NCBI RefSeq assembly: GCF_007828035.1
Contig: NZ_VITV01000012.1
Coordinates: 89,431 to 153,430 of the forward strand
Direction: 5' to 3'
DNA: 64,000 nt
Source: Nitrospirillum amazonense
Lineage (GTDB): Bacteria; Pseudomonadota; Alphaproteobacteria; Azospirillales; Azospirillaceae
Shown here piece after piece: positions 1 through 7,503 of the stretch. The stretch's first letter is position 1, and every line of letters starts with the position of its first letter. Under the pieces are notes generated by a model. The model ran no database searches, was not told the DNA's origin, and was given only the letters and a program-made list of their open reading frames with translations. Made by a program: the position numbers and the translations under genes.

Positions 1-68
1 TCAAGGCCCTGGCCCTGACCAGCCCGGGCGCGCCGCCGCCCGCCGGCTTCGAACCCAGCGAAGGCTGA
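1..68 (+). CDS. SAM-dependent methyltransferase, MidA/NDUFAF7-like (3' end only)
   Basis: Only about the last 21 codons and the TGA stop (66-68) lie in the window. The reading frame gives a C-terminus beginning KALALTSPG, followed by a proline-rich stretch and GFEPSEG. This resembles the end of the MidA-type methyltransferases that commonly precede pgeF in Alphaproteobacteria, and the next ATG follows only 3 bases after the stop, so the two genes are probably cotranscribed. The call depends mainly on this synteny because the catalytic part is off the window. Confidence 0.5.
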   Translation, partial: KALALTSPGAPPPAGFEPSEG

Positions 69-71
69 TCC

Positions 72-887
72 ATGACACCGTCACCCCCCGCCGCCCCGAT
101 CCCTGAAGACCGCCCCTACCTGACCTTGGACGCCCTGGACCTGCCCGGCGTGCGCCATGGCTATTTCACCCGGCGTGGCGGTGTCTCCACTGGGCTCTAT
201 GCCGGGCGCAATGTTGGCTTCGGCTCCAACGACGCAGCGGCCGCGGTGGCGGAAAATCGGGCGCGGTGCGCCGCCGACCTGGGCCTGCCGGCGGACAGCC
301 TGGTCACCGTCTACCAGATGCACAGCCCCACGGTGGTGACGGTAGAGCACCCCTGGGCACGGGATGACGCGCCCCAGGCCGATGCCATGGTCACCCGCCG
401 GCGGGGCATCGCCCTGGGCATCCTGACGGCGGATTGCGTGCCCGTTCTGTTTGCTGATTCGACCGCCGGGGTGATCGGCGCCGCCCATGCCGGCTGGAAG
501 GGCGCCTTCACCGGCGTGCTGGAGGCCACGGTGCGGGCCATGGCGGATCTGGGCGCCGATCCCGCCCGCATCGTCGCCGGCGTCGGCCCGCATATCGGCG
601 CCGCCTCTTATGAAGTGGGGCCTGAGTTCGAGGCCCGTTTCCTGGAGGACGACGCCGGCAACGCCCGCTTCTTCCATGCCGGCCAGCGGGCGGACCACCC
701 CCTGTTCGACATCGGGGCCTACGTCGGGCACCGGCTGTCCGGATGCGGCTTGGCCAGCGTGGCGCATACTGGTCATGATACGGTTGAGCGGGAGGATCTG
801 TTCTTCAGCTACCGGCGGTCCACCCTGCGGTGCGAGGTTGATTATGGCCGCCATATCAGCGTCATAGCCCTGGAATCTTTCCCTTGA
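72..887 (+). CDS. pgeF: Peptidoglycan editing factor PgeF / laccase-domain protein (YfiH, DUF152)
   Basis: A 271-residue cytoplasmic protein, the usual size for the family. PgeF proteins are zinc or copper enzymes; the E. coli member removes misincorporated L-Ser from UDP-MurNAc precursors, and related proteins also act as purine nucleoside phosphorylases. Family motifs are in order: HGYFTRRGGVS near residue 30, QMHSP (metal His), TADCVP (metal Cys), AHAGWKG (metal His) and a C-terminal HTGHD...FFSYRR. The third ligand set (H, C, H) is complete. It starts 3 bases after the preceding gene. A GC-rich hairpin follows, and prs lies 171 bases downstream. Confidence 0.92.
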   Translation: MTPSPPAAPIPEDRPYLTLDALDLPGVRHGYFTRRGGVSTGLYAGRNVGFGSNDAAAAVAENRARCAADLGLPADSLVTVYQMHSPTVVTVEHPWARDDAPQADAMVTRRRGIALGILTADCVPVLFADSTAGVIGAAHAGWKGAFTGVLEATVRAMADLGADPARIVAGVGPHIGAASYEVGPEFEARFLEDDAGNARFFHAGQRADHPLFDIGAYVGHRLSGCGLASVAHTGHDTVEREDLFFSYRRSTLRCEVDYGRHISVIALESFP

Positions 888-929
888 GACCGTCCCCGGC
901 GGGGGTCCGGCCACCTATTATCAGCGCAT

Positions 930-956
930 GCCCCCCGTGCCCAGACAGCGGGGGGC
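930..956 (+). terminator. GC-rich hairpin after pgeF
   Basis: Bases 930-937 (GCCCCCCG) pair perfectly with 949-956, with an 11-base loop. No T-run follows, so termination is only possible; the position 43 bases beyond the pgeF stop fits a 3' end structure. Confidence 0.4.
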
Positions 957-1058
957 GGCGGTTTACAGCCTAGGCCTTGCTTGATATGGTCCGCGCGCCT
1001 TTATGAAGGTATGAAGACGCCCCGGCGTCGCCCACTTCCTATTATTAAGAGCGACCCC

Positions 1059-1991
1059 ATGAAGCTCATCGCCGGCAACAGCAATCGCCCGCTTGCCGAG
1101 GCCATTTCGGTCTGCCTGAAGGTTCCGCTGACGAAGGCCAGCATCCGGCGCTTCAGCGACATGGAAGTCTTCGTGGAAATTCTGGAGAACGTCCGCGGCG
1201 AGGACGTGTTCGTCATCCAGTCCACCTCTTATCCCGCCAACGACAACCTGATGGAATTGCTGGTCACCATCGACGCCCTGCGTCGCGGCTCGGCCCGGCG
1301 CATCACGGCTGTGCTGCCCTATTACGGCTATGCCCGCCAGGACCGCAAGACGGGTCCCCGCACCCCCATCTCGGCCAAGCTGGTCGCCAACCTAATCACC
1401 ACCGCCGGTGCCAACCGCGTGCTGACCATGGATTTGCACGCCGGCCAGATTCAGGGCTTCTTCGATATCCCCACCGACAACCTGGTGGCCGCCCCGGTGT
1501 TCGTGCAGGACATCGAGGCCACCATGGGCCGTGACAACCTGATGATCGTGTCGCCGGACGTGGGCGGCGTGGTGCGCGCCCGCGCCATCGCCAAGCGGCT
1601 GGACGCCGACCTGGCCATCATCGACAAGCGGCGTGAGCGCGCCGGCGTGTCGGAGGTGATGAACGTCATCGGTGACGTCAGCGGCCGCGACTGCATCCTG
1701 GTCGACGACATCGTGGACAGCGCCGGCACCCTGTGCAACGCCGCGGTTGCCCTGAAGGAGCGGGGCGCCAAGTCGGTGCGCGCCTACGTCACCCATGGCG
1801 TGCTGTCGGGCGGCGCCGTCGCCCGCGTGGCCCAGTCCCCGCTGGAGGCACTGATCACCACCGACAGCATCCAGGCGACCGAGGCCGTCCGCGTCTCGCG
1901 CAACGTGCGCCACCTGACCGTCGCCCCCCTGATCGCCGAGGCCATCGAGCGCATCAGCAACGAGAAGTCGGTGTCTTCCCTGTTCGACTGA
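1059..1991 (+). CDS. prs: Ribose-phosphate pyrophosphokinase (PRPP synthetase)
   Basis: Makes PRPP from ribose 5-phosphate and ATP for nucleotide, histidine, tryptophan and NAD synthesis. The ATG at 1059 gives MKLIAGNSN and 310 residues, matching the family length; an earlier in-frame start at 981 would add a non-conserved extension. Visible motifs are the flexible-loop YARQDRK near residue 100, the metal-binding [11 protein letters not shown], and the PRPP loop [11 protein letters not shown] near residue 220. It stands between pgeF and rplY, a common alphaproteobacterial order. The last 12 coding bases and the bases after the stop are duplicated downstream (see repeat at 1980-2029). Confidence 0.97.
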   Translation: MKLIAGNSNRPLAEAISVCLKVPLTKASIRRFSDMEVFVEILENVRGEDVFVIQSTSYPANDNLMELLVTIDALRRGSARRITAVLPYYGYARQDRKTGPRTPISAKLVANLITTAGANRVLTMDLHAGQIQGFFDIPTDNLVAAPVFVQDIEATMGRDNLMIVSPDVGGVVRARAIAKRLDADLAIIDKRRERAGVSEVMNVIGDVSGRDCILVDDIVDSAGTLCNAAVALKERGAKSVRAYVTHGVLSGGAVARVAQSPLEALITTDSIQATEAVRVSRNVRHLTVAPLIAEAIERISNEKSVSSLFD

Positions 1992-2029
1992 ACCTACGGT
2001 CAGCCGCGCCGGCCTGTTCGACTGAACCT
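1980..2029. repeat. 16-base direct repeat spanning the prs stop codon
   Basis: CTGTTCGACTGAACCT occurs at 1980-1995, where it contains the prs stop TGA, and again exactly at 2014-2029. The copies are 34 bases apart. It looks like a local duplication of the gene end. Confidence 0.85.
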
Positions 2030-2053
2030 TCCCTCGACCAATGCCAAGTGCCT

Positions 2054-2079
2054 CGAAGGCGGCCTCATGGCCGCCTTCG
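2054..2079. terminator. Perfect 11-bp hairpin between prs and rplY
   Basis: CGAAGGCGGCC (2054-2064) pairs with GGCCGCCTTCG (2069-2079) around a TCAT loop. There is no following T-run. It could terminate prs or form part of the rplY leader. Confidence 0.5.
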
Positions 2080-2181
2080 TGACTCTATGGCTTGACTCCG
2101 GGCCGTCGCGCGCATACACCCGCGCATTCCGACCGCGTCAGCACCCCTGGAGGCTGGCGCATTTTCTTAAGGAGAGTACCA

Positions 2182-2790
2182 ATGACCCAGATTATCGCGC
2201 TCGCCGCCGAGGCGCGGAACGGGGCAGGCAAGGGGACCGCCCGTCAGACCCGCCGCGATGGCCGCATCCCTGCCGTGATTTACGGCAACAAGGAAAAGCC
2301 GGTGACGATCTCCCTGGAGGCGGTCACCTTCACCCGCGTGCTGCACAAGCCGGGCTTTTTCACGCACCTGTACGACGTGACCGTCGACGGCGTGACCACC
2401 CGCACCCTGCCGCGCGACGTCCAGTTCGACCCGGTGACCGACCGTCCCCTGCACGTCGACTTCCTGCGCGTCAGCGACACCACCGAAATCGTGGTGAAGG
2501 TTCCGGTGGAGTTCACCGGCCATGACGCCAGCCCCGGCCTGAAGCGTGGCGGCGTGCTGAACATCGTCCGCCACGAGGTGGAGATGCACGTCCGCGCCAA
2601 CGACATTCCGGAACACCTGACCGTGTCCCTGGAAGGCTTCGACGTGGGTGCCTCGATCCACATCAGCGCCGTGAAGCTGCCGGAAGGCGCCCGCCTGGTC
2701 GTCACCGACCGCGACTTCACCGTCGCCACCATCGCCGCTCCCTCGGGCCTGAAGTCCGAAGAGAACGCGGCGGCGGCTGCCGAGGCCTGA
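2182..2790 (+). CDS. rplY: 50S ribosomal protein L25/general stress protein Ctc
   Basis: Binds 5S rRNA in the central protuberance of the large subunit. The 202-residue protein is the long Ctc form: an N-terminal L25 domain (GTARQTRRDGRIPAVIYG at residues 17-34) and a C-terminal TL5-like beta domain, ending in an alanine-rich tail. The ATG at 2182 is preceded by a strong ribosome binding site, AAGGAGA at 2169-2175; an upstream in-frame start at 2092 lacks one and is not conserved. Followed after 6 bases by pth; rplY-pth pairing is common in bacteria and couples ribosome assembly with peptidyl-tRNA recycling. Confidence 0.95.
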   Translation: MTQIIALAAEARNGAGKGTARQTRRDGRIPAVIYGNKEKPVTISLEAVTFTRVLHKPGFFTHLYDVTVDGVTTRTLPRDVQFDPVTDRPLHVDFLRVSDTTEIVVKVPVEFTGHDASPGLKRGGVLNIVRHEVEMHVRANDIPEHLTVSLEGFDVGASIHISAVKLPEGARLVVTDRDFTVATIAAPSGLKSEENAAAAAEA

Positions 2791-2796
2791 TAGACG

Positions 2797-3411
2797 ATGC
2801 GGCTGGTGGTCGGTCTGGGCAACCCTGGCCCGGAATATGCGCACCACCGGCACAACGTCGGCTTCATGGCGGTGGACGAGATCGCCCAACGCCATCGGTT
2901 CGGCCCCTGGAAGAAGCGCTTCCAGGGGCTGATCACCGAGGGGCAGATCGGCCCCGAAAAGATCTACCTTCTGAAACCGCAGACTTTCATGAACCTGTCC
3001 GGCCAATCGGTCGGGGAGGCGATGCGGTTCTACAAGATGACGCCCGACCAAGTCATCGTCCTGCATGACGAACTGGACCTGCCCCCGGGCAAGCTGCGCG
3101 CCAAGAAGGGCGGCGGCCACGGCGGGCACAACGGCCTGCGCTCCATCGACGACCATATCGGCAAGGATTACTGGCGCGTGCGCCTGGGCATCGGCCATCC
3201 GGGGGACAAGAACCTGGTGCACGGCTGGGTGCTGTCCAACTTCGCCAAGGCCGAGCAGACCTGGCTGGTCCCCTTCCTGGACGCGGTCGTGGGCGATTTC
3301 AGCCTGATGACCGAGGGTGAGCCTGAGAAGTTCCAGAGCCGCGTCGCCCTGGTCACGCAACCGCCCAAGCCGGCCAAGCCCCCTGCCGCCGACAAGGCGC
3401 CCAAGGCCTGA
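2797..3411 (+). CDS. pth: Peptidyl-tRNA hydrolase
   Basis: Cleaves peptidyl-tRNA released from stalled ribosomes. The 204-residue protein has all family blocks: [11 protein letters not shown] with the catalytic His in RHNVGF (H19), [10 protein letters not shown] with the tRNA-contacting Asn, HDELDLPPG and [12 protein letters not shown]. The C-terminal 20 residues are Pro/Ala/Lys-rich and variable. It lies 6 bases after rplY and is probably cotranscribed with it. In many relatives the next gene is ychF; here a structured repeat and a gene on the other strand follow instead. Confidence 0.96.
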   Translation: MRLVVGLGNPGPEYAHHRHNVGFMAVDEIAQRHRFGPWKKRFQGLITEGQIGPEKIYLLKPQTFMNLSGQSVGEAMRFYKMTPDQVIVLHDELDLPPGKLRAKKGGGHGGHNGLRSIDDHIGKDYWRVRLGIGHPGDKNLVHGWVLSNFAKAEQTWLVPFLDAVVGDFSLMTEGEPEKFQSRVALVTQPPKPAKPPAADKAPKA

Positions 3412-3471
3412 GCAAAGGCACCCTGGCCGCACGAAGCGCCGACGTCACCCCTGATTTCCGAATAATACTAT

Positions 3472-3622
3472 AGCGGCACGAGATGTTGACTCGTACCGGT
3501 GTAGCCCGCGACTGCGGGCGCCGGAGCGAGTACCGTAGGGCGCAGCGAGGAAGCCAAGGGGCGGATGCCCAGCCGGCGTTTGAGGGCATTTGAGCGGTCA
3601 CGATCAAATGCCACGCGTATAA
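3472..3622. repeat. Dispersed structured intergenic repeat, copy A
   Basis: This stretch shares long near-identical blocks with 39429-39526. Shared blocks include AGCGGCACGAG (3472-3482), TGTAGCCCGCGACTGCGGG (3500-3518) and the block starting GCATTTGAGCGGTCACGATC (3586) that runs to GCGTAT near 3620. Copy A has about 55 extra bases between the second and third blocks. Each block can form a hairpin: 3505-3518 (CCCGC/GCGGG) and 3587-3610 (CATTTGA/TCAAATG). It fills the junction of the convergent genes pth and the small gene at 3629-3859, so it may act as a bidirectional 3' end element. Confidence 0.85.
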
Positions 3623-3628
3623 GCCGCC

Positions 3629-3859
3629 TCAGGCGAAAATGTCCAGCAGGCGCTTGCTGTTGTCGTCCACCGTCTGGGCGACCTTGGTCAGGGCCTTGAA
3701 GGTCAGGGCGTCGCTGCTGAGGCTGACCACGTCGGTGGGATTGATGTCCCCGCCCTTGGACGCCGTGATGGCCGTGGCGTCCCGGTCCACGCGCGCGCTG
3801 CTGGACTGCAGGCCGGCGGCCACGGTGGCGTAGGGGTTGGGGGCGGAGATGCTGGTCAT
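3629..3859 (-). CDS. Small protein with flagellar rod N-terminal-like motif
   Basis: A 76-residue protein starting MTSISAPNPYATVAAGLQ. The segment AAGLQSSSARVDRDATAI resembles the N-terminal motif of flagellar rod and hook proteins (GL..SS.RVD..A..IAN), and the C-terminus (TFKALTKVAQTVDDNSKRL) resembles the matching C-terminal helix, so the whole protein could be a minimal rod-domain coiled coil. GGGGA precedes the ATG. No flagellar genes are nearby. Function unknown; the flagellar relation is an inference from motif pattern only. Confidence 0.6.
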   Translation of the reverse strand: MTSISAPNPYATVAAGLQSSSARVDRDATAITASKGGDINPTDVVSLSSDALTFKALTKVAQTVDDNSKRLLDIFA

Positions 3860-3921
3860 GTCCCCGAATATAGCATCGCCACCGGCCCTGGCACAGGGGC
3901 CGCGTCGGAAAGGCGCGGAGC

Positions 3922-4455
3922 TCAGCTTTGCGGCGGCACCACCAGCACGGTGACGGCGGCCGCCGGGCTGTTGGACAGTTGCAACCGATAGGTGCCGGCG
4001 GCCAGACCAAAATCCACCACCTTGTGAATGCCGGAGCAGTTGGGGCCGTGCTTGTGGCTGGTGCTGTCCAGCGACTTGCCGTCCGCCACCACGTCGATCC
4101 AAGCTGCCCCATCGATGGCGATGCGGTAGGGACCTGCGGCGGGCACGGTGAAGGCCACGGTGCCGGCGTAGGTCTTCTCCCCCGCCGGCTTGGGTGGGGT
4201 GACGGCCAGGGTCACGCCTTCCTTGGTCACCAGAGTCACTCGCGCCGGCGTTCCGGGGGTCAGGGCGGGGGCGACGCCCGGGGCGGTCGCGGCCGTCACC
4301 GGCACCGCCGCCAGTCCCCAAGCCTTGAGGTCGGCTGGCCATTCCACCGCGACACCTTTGCAGGAGGGGTCGGCCGGGCCACCCATCTGGGCCCAGGCCG
4401 GCGCCGCCAGCGCCATCATCACCGCTACCACCCCGATCGCAGTTCTCCACAGCAT
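3922..4455 (-). CDS. Secreted protein with HKHGPNC motif, unknown function
   Basis: The ATG at 4455 gives 177 residues with a clear Sec signal peptide (MLWRTAIG, hydrophobic core, cleavage near APAWAQ). The mature part looks like a beta-rich domain; near its C-terminus lies SHKHGPNCSGIHKVV, with three His and one Cys in 12 residues that could bind a metal ion, followed by a GTYRLQLSN strand typical of small beta-sandwiches. A second Cys is at DPSC near the mature N-terminus. I do not recognise a named family. A longer start at 4524 would bury the signal peptide and is unlikely. It is 62 bases upstream of the small gene at 3629 on the same strand. Confidence 0.7.
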   Translation of the reverse strand: MLWRTAIGVVAVMMALAAPAWAQMGGPADPSCKGVAVEWPADLKAWGLAAVPVTAATAPGVAPALTPGTPARVTLVTKEGVTLAVTPPKPAGEKTYAGTVAFTVPAAGPYRIAIDGAAWIDVVADGKSLDSTSHKHGPNCSGIHKVVDFGLAAGTYRLQLSNSPAAAVTVLVVPPQS

Positions 4456-4644
4456 GACCGATCCCTTCCCTGACGCGCCGCTATATTCAATCTGATATAG
4501 CGCCCGTGTGTCCCCGCCTGACAAGGAAATCGCGCGGCGGCCCGCAGCGGCAAGTCAGCGCGACCACTAAAATTGACCGCCAACCGGCCCTATACTCGCC
4601 CCAATCACAACCCTTAGTAAGAGGGCGGCCGATGGGGGCCGGTG

Positions 4645-5463
4645 ATGGACAGGATGGGGATATCCTTGAAAGCCATACTTTATGGGCGGGCGGTGCTGAT
4701 CGCCCTGGCCTTGGGGTGCGCCGGCGCAGCCGGTGCCCAAACGACGGGGCAGCCAGCGGTGGATCAAGCAGCGACGGCACATACCGAACCCCCGGCGGAA
4801 GCGGTGCCGGAAATGGTAGTGACCTCGCGGGAGCAGTTCGGCAAGACCTCTTACGCCAAGCTGGCGGAGGCCCTGAAGGTGCTGGACCGCATGGAGGGCG
4901 CCAGCGGCCGGCACCTGCGCATGATCTTCAAGGTGCAACTGGACAAGGACAAGTCCGGCCCGCTGCCTATCCAGCTATGGGCCGTCTACAACGGCAAGGA
5001 GGAGGCCATCGAATCCACGCCCGACGGCTATTTCTACATTCCCTACCGCGCCGACTGGGAAGCCGCCGACGCCAAGCTGGTCAGCAATCAGGCCAAGGGG
5101 TCGCTGCGCGCCACGGTGATGCTGGAGGTGCTGTCCGACGGGAAGCAGCCCATCGCCTACAGCGAATTGCGCCAAGGCGCCAAGGTGTTGGATCAGGCGA
5201 TCGAGGAATTCGTGGGGCCGGTCATGGGCTTCTTCGTCCCCAGCATCGACGAACTGGATTTCAGTTGCGAACCGGACGCCCACTGCCAGGTCCATGCCGC
5301 CCTCGATGCAGGGGAAGCGCTGGAAGCCGACGACAAGGGACGGCCCATTCTGGAATTCGGCCGCAAGCTGGACCGGCGCAATCCCACCCTGCAGCTCAGC
5401 GCCACGGCGGAGGATGGCACCCCCACCCGTCTCTACGCCCTGCCCCAGCTGCATGTGTTCTGA
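4645..5463 (+). CDS. Periplasmic protein of unknown function
   Basis: About 272 residues with an N-terminal signal peptide (ISLKAILYG, hydrophobic core, cleavage near AAGAQ). A Pro/Thr/Ala-rich linker to about residue 55 precedes a globular domain containing RHLRMIFKVQLDKDK and FYIPYRADWEAADAKLV, and the C-terminal part has two Cys (FSCEPDAHC) that may form a disulfide. GTG 4642, ATG 4645 and ATG 4654 are all possible starts; GGGG at 4634-4637 favours 4645. No recognised family. It is convergent with the chemotaxis receptor gene, separated by a strong hairpin. Confidence 0.65.
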   Translation: MDRMGISLKAILYGRAVLIALALGCAGAAGAQTTGQPAVDQAATAHTEPPAEAVPEMVVTSREQFGKTSYAKLAEALKVLDRMEGASGRHLRMIFKVQLDKDKSGPLPIQLWAVYNGKEEAIESTPDGYFYIPYRADWEAADAKLVSNQAKGSLRATVMLEVLSDGKQPIAYSELRQGAKVLDQAIEEFVGPVMGFFVPSIDELDFSCEPDAHCQVHAALDAGEALEADDKGRPILEFGRKLDRRNPTLQLSATAEDGTPTRLYALPQLHVF

Positions 5464-5471
5464 CGGCAAAA

Positions 5472-5510
5472 GGGCGGGGCCAGCGGCATCACCGCCGGCC
5501 CCGCCCCTTT
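5472..5510. terminator. Bidirectional terminator between convergent genes
   Basis: GGGCGGGGCC (5472-5481) pairs with GGCCCCGCCC (5497-5506) around a 15-base loop, flanked by AAAA on the left and CTTT on the right. It sits between the stop at 5463 (+) and the receptor stop at 5556 (-). Confidence 0.7.
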
Positions 5511-5555
5511 CGGCGTCGTTACGCCCTCAAGATCACGTCCCTGGGGGCATGCCCT

Positions 5556-7259
5556 TTAGGCGGCGCGCACGCGGCTGATGAAGCTGCCCACCTCCGTGCG
5601 CAGGATGTCGGAGCTGCGGCCCAGGCCGCTGGCCGCCGCCAACACCAGGGACGCGGCCTGTCCCGCCTCGGCGGACGCCACGGTGACACCGGCGATGCTG
5701 CGCGACACGTCCTGGGTGCCGTGGGCCGCCTGGTCGACGTTGCGGGCGATCTCTTGCGTCGCGGCGCTCTGCTCCTCCACCGCCGAGGCGATGGCGCTGG
5801 AGATCTGGCTCAACTCGTCGATCACCGCGCCGATGCCCTCGATCGCGCCCACCGCCTGCCGGGTGGAGGCCTGGACCTCCGCGATTTGGGCGACGATTTC
5901 GTCAGTGGCCTTGGCGGTCTGGGTCGCCAAGGTCTTGACCTCGCCCGCCACGACCGCGAAGCCCCGGCCGGCGTCACCCGCCCGCGCCGCCTCGATGGTG
6001 GCGTTGAGGGCCAGCAGGTTGGTCTGGCTGGCGATATTGCTGATCAGTTCGATGACCCGGCCGATGCGTTCGGCGTTGGAGGCCAGGCCGCGCACCATGT
6101 CGTTGGCCAGCCGCGCCCGCTCCACGGCGCTGCTGGATACCTCGCTGGAGAGCCCCACCCGCTGGCTGATCTCGCCGATGGAGGAGGAAAGCTGGTCGGC
6201 GGCCGCGGACACCGTCTGGACATTGGCTGTGGTCTGGTCCGCCGCCGCCGCCACGGTGGTGGCCTGGCGGTTGGTCTCCTCGGCGATGGACGACATGGCG
6301 CTGGCGGTGGACGACAGCTGCTCGGCGGCGGAAGAAACCGCCTGGACCACCCCGGCCACCTTGGCATCGAACAGGTCGGCCAACTCGTCCATGGCCTTCT
6401 TCTTTTCCGCGGCGACGCGCTGCTCCTGTTCCTTGGCCGCGGCCTCCATTTCCCGCGTGCGCAAGATGTTGGTCCTGAACACCTGCATGGTCTCCGCAAC
6501 CGCCCCCAGTTCATCCTTGCGGCCGATGCCGAAGACGGTGAAGCCAACATCACCGGCCGCCAGGCGCTGCAGGCACTCCACGGTGGCGGCGATGGGGCGG
6601 GCCACGCCGACATGACCGATGAACAGGCCCAGGGCGACGCCCAAAAGGGTGCCGGCGGCCGTGCCGATCAGCATGGTACGCTTGGCGCCGTCCGCCATGA
6701 CCTGGCCCCGGTGCGCCATGTCCGTACCCGCCTTATCATAATGATCCGCCAGCGCCCGGATCCGCTGCTGCAGCTGATCGACCAGGGTCCGGCCTTCCTT
6801 GACCGAGGTGATGAGGGCCATCTGGTCCGCCGTCGGCGCCACCCCGCCCAGGGCGCGCGCCTTCTGCATCGTCGTTTCCAGGCTGGTCATAAAGGCGGCA
6901 TAACCGTCGGCGACCCCGCGCAGCATTTCCTGTTCCTGGGGATCAGCGCTGGACCGCAGGTCATCCAGGCTGCGTTCGAAAAGGGCACGGCTTTCAGCCA
7001 CCGACTTTTCCACCGTCGCCATCGATTCCTGCGACGCGTCGAGGCCCATCCGGTATTGAGAGCGGTTGAGAGCCAACAGGGTATTGTTCATGCGAGAGGC
7101 CCGCAGGGCCTGGCCATCCGCATCGTCGATGTCCTGCCCTGCCATGCCCAGGGTAACGGCGCTGTGGTACCCGGTGTAACCGACATAAATCAAGATGGCG
7201 GACAACAAGCCAACGATTATCAATATCTTATGGACAATACGAATGTTCGATAAAGACAT
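5556..7259 (-). CDS. Methyl-accepting chemotaxis protein
   Basis: A 567-residue transmembrane chemoreceptor signalling to CheA/CheW. Order: short cytoplasmic N-terminus, TM1 (about residues 11-32), a periplasmic helical sensor of about 150 residues of four-helix type, TM2 (about 187-207), HAMP (about 210-262, with [18 protein letters not shown]), and a long signalling coiled coil whose hairpin tip is [18 protein letters not shown] followed by [22 protein letters not shown] precedes the ATG at 7259. No CheB/CheR-tethering pentapeptide at the end (it ends SRVRAA). No che genes are adjacent, so this is an orphan receptor; its ligand cannot be read from sequence. Confidence 0.95.
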   Translation of the reverse strand: MSLSNIRIVHKILIIVGLLSAILIYVGYTGYHSAVTLGMAGQDIDDADGQALRASRMNNTLLALNRSQYRMGLDASQESMATVEKSVAESRALFERSLDDLRSSADPQEQEMLRGVADGYAAFMTSLETTMQKARALGGVAPTADQMALITSVKEGRTLVDQLQQRIRALADHYDKAGTDMAHRGQVMADGAKRTMLIGTAAGTLLGVALGLFIGHVGVARPIAATVECLQRLAAGDVGFTVFGIGRKDELGAVAETMQVFRTNILRTREMEAAAKEQEQRVAAEKKKAMDELADLFDAKVAGVVQAVSSAAEQLSSTASAMSSIAEETNRQATTVAAAADQTTANVQTVSAAADQLSSSIGEISQRVGLSSEVSSSAVERARLANDMVRGLASNAERIGRVIELISNIASQTNLLALNATIEAARAGDAGRGFAVVAGEVKTLATQTAKATDEIVAQIAEVQASTRQAVGAIEGIGAVIDELSQISSAIASAVEEQSAATQEIARNVDQAAHGTQDVSRSIAGVTVASAEAGQAASLVLAAASGLGRSSDILRTEVGSFISRVRAA

Positions 7260-7503
7260 GAAATCCCCCTCGGATCACAAGTGCGACACGAAATGTCAAC
7301 GCTGGGGAATTTTCTGTCCTTGCTCACTTAAGATAAGATTAATACCGGAGAACAATTCGATATTTAATACATCTGTAGTCAAATGGGCGCATTTACATCC
7401 GGTTAATACTCAATTTTATTGATTAACTCTGGGATCATTTATTTAGAATCATCTCCAAATCGCGCACAAGGGCGGACGGGGCGCGGAGCCCCGTCCACGG
7501 CAA

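Noticed and set aside
4506..7253. A 915-codon open frame on the plus strand
   Set aside because: It runs antisense across the chemotaxis receptor and through the gene at 4645 in another phase. Its translation is Arg/Gly/His-rich without domains; it is a GC-bias artefact.
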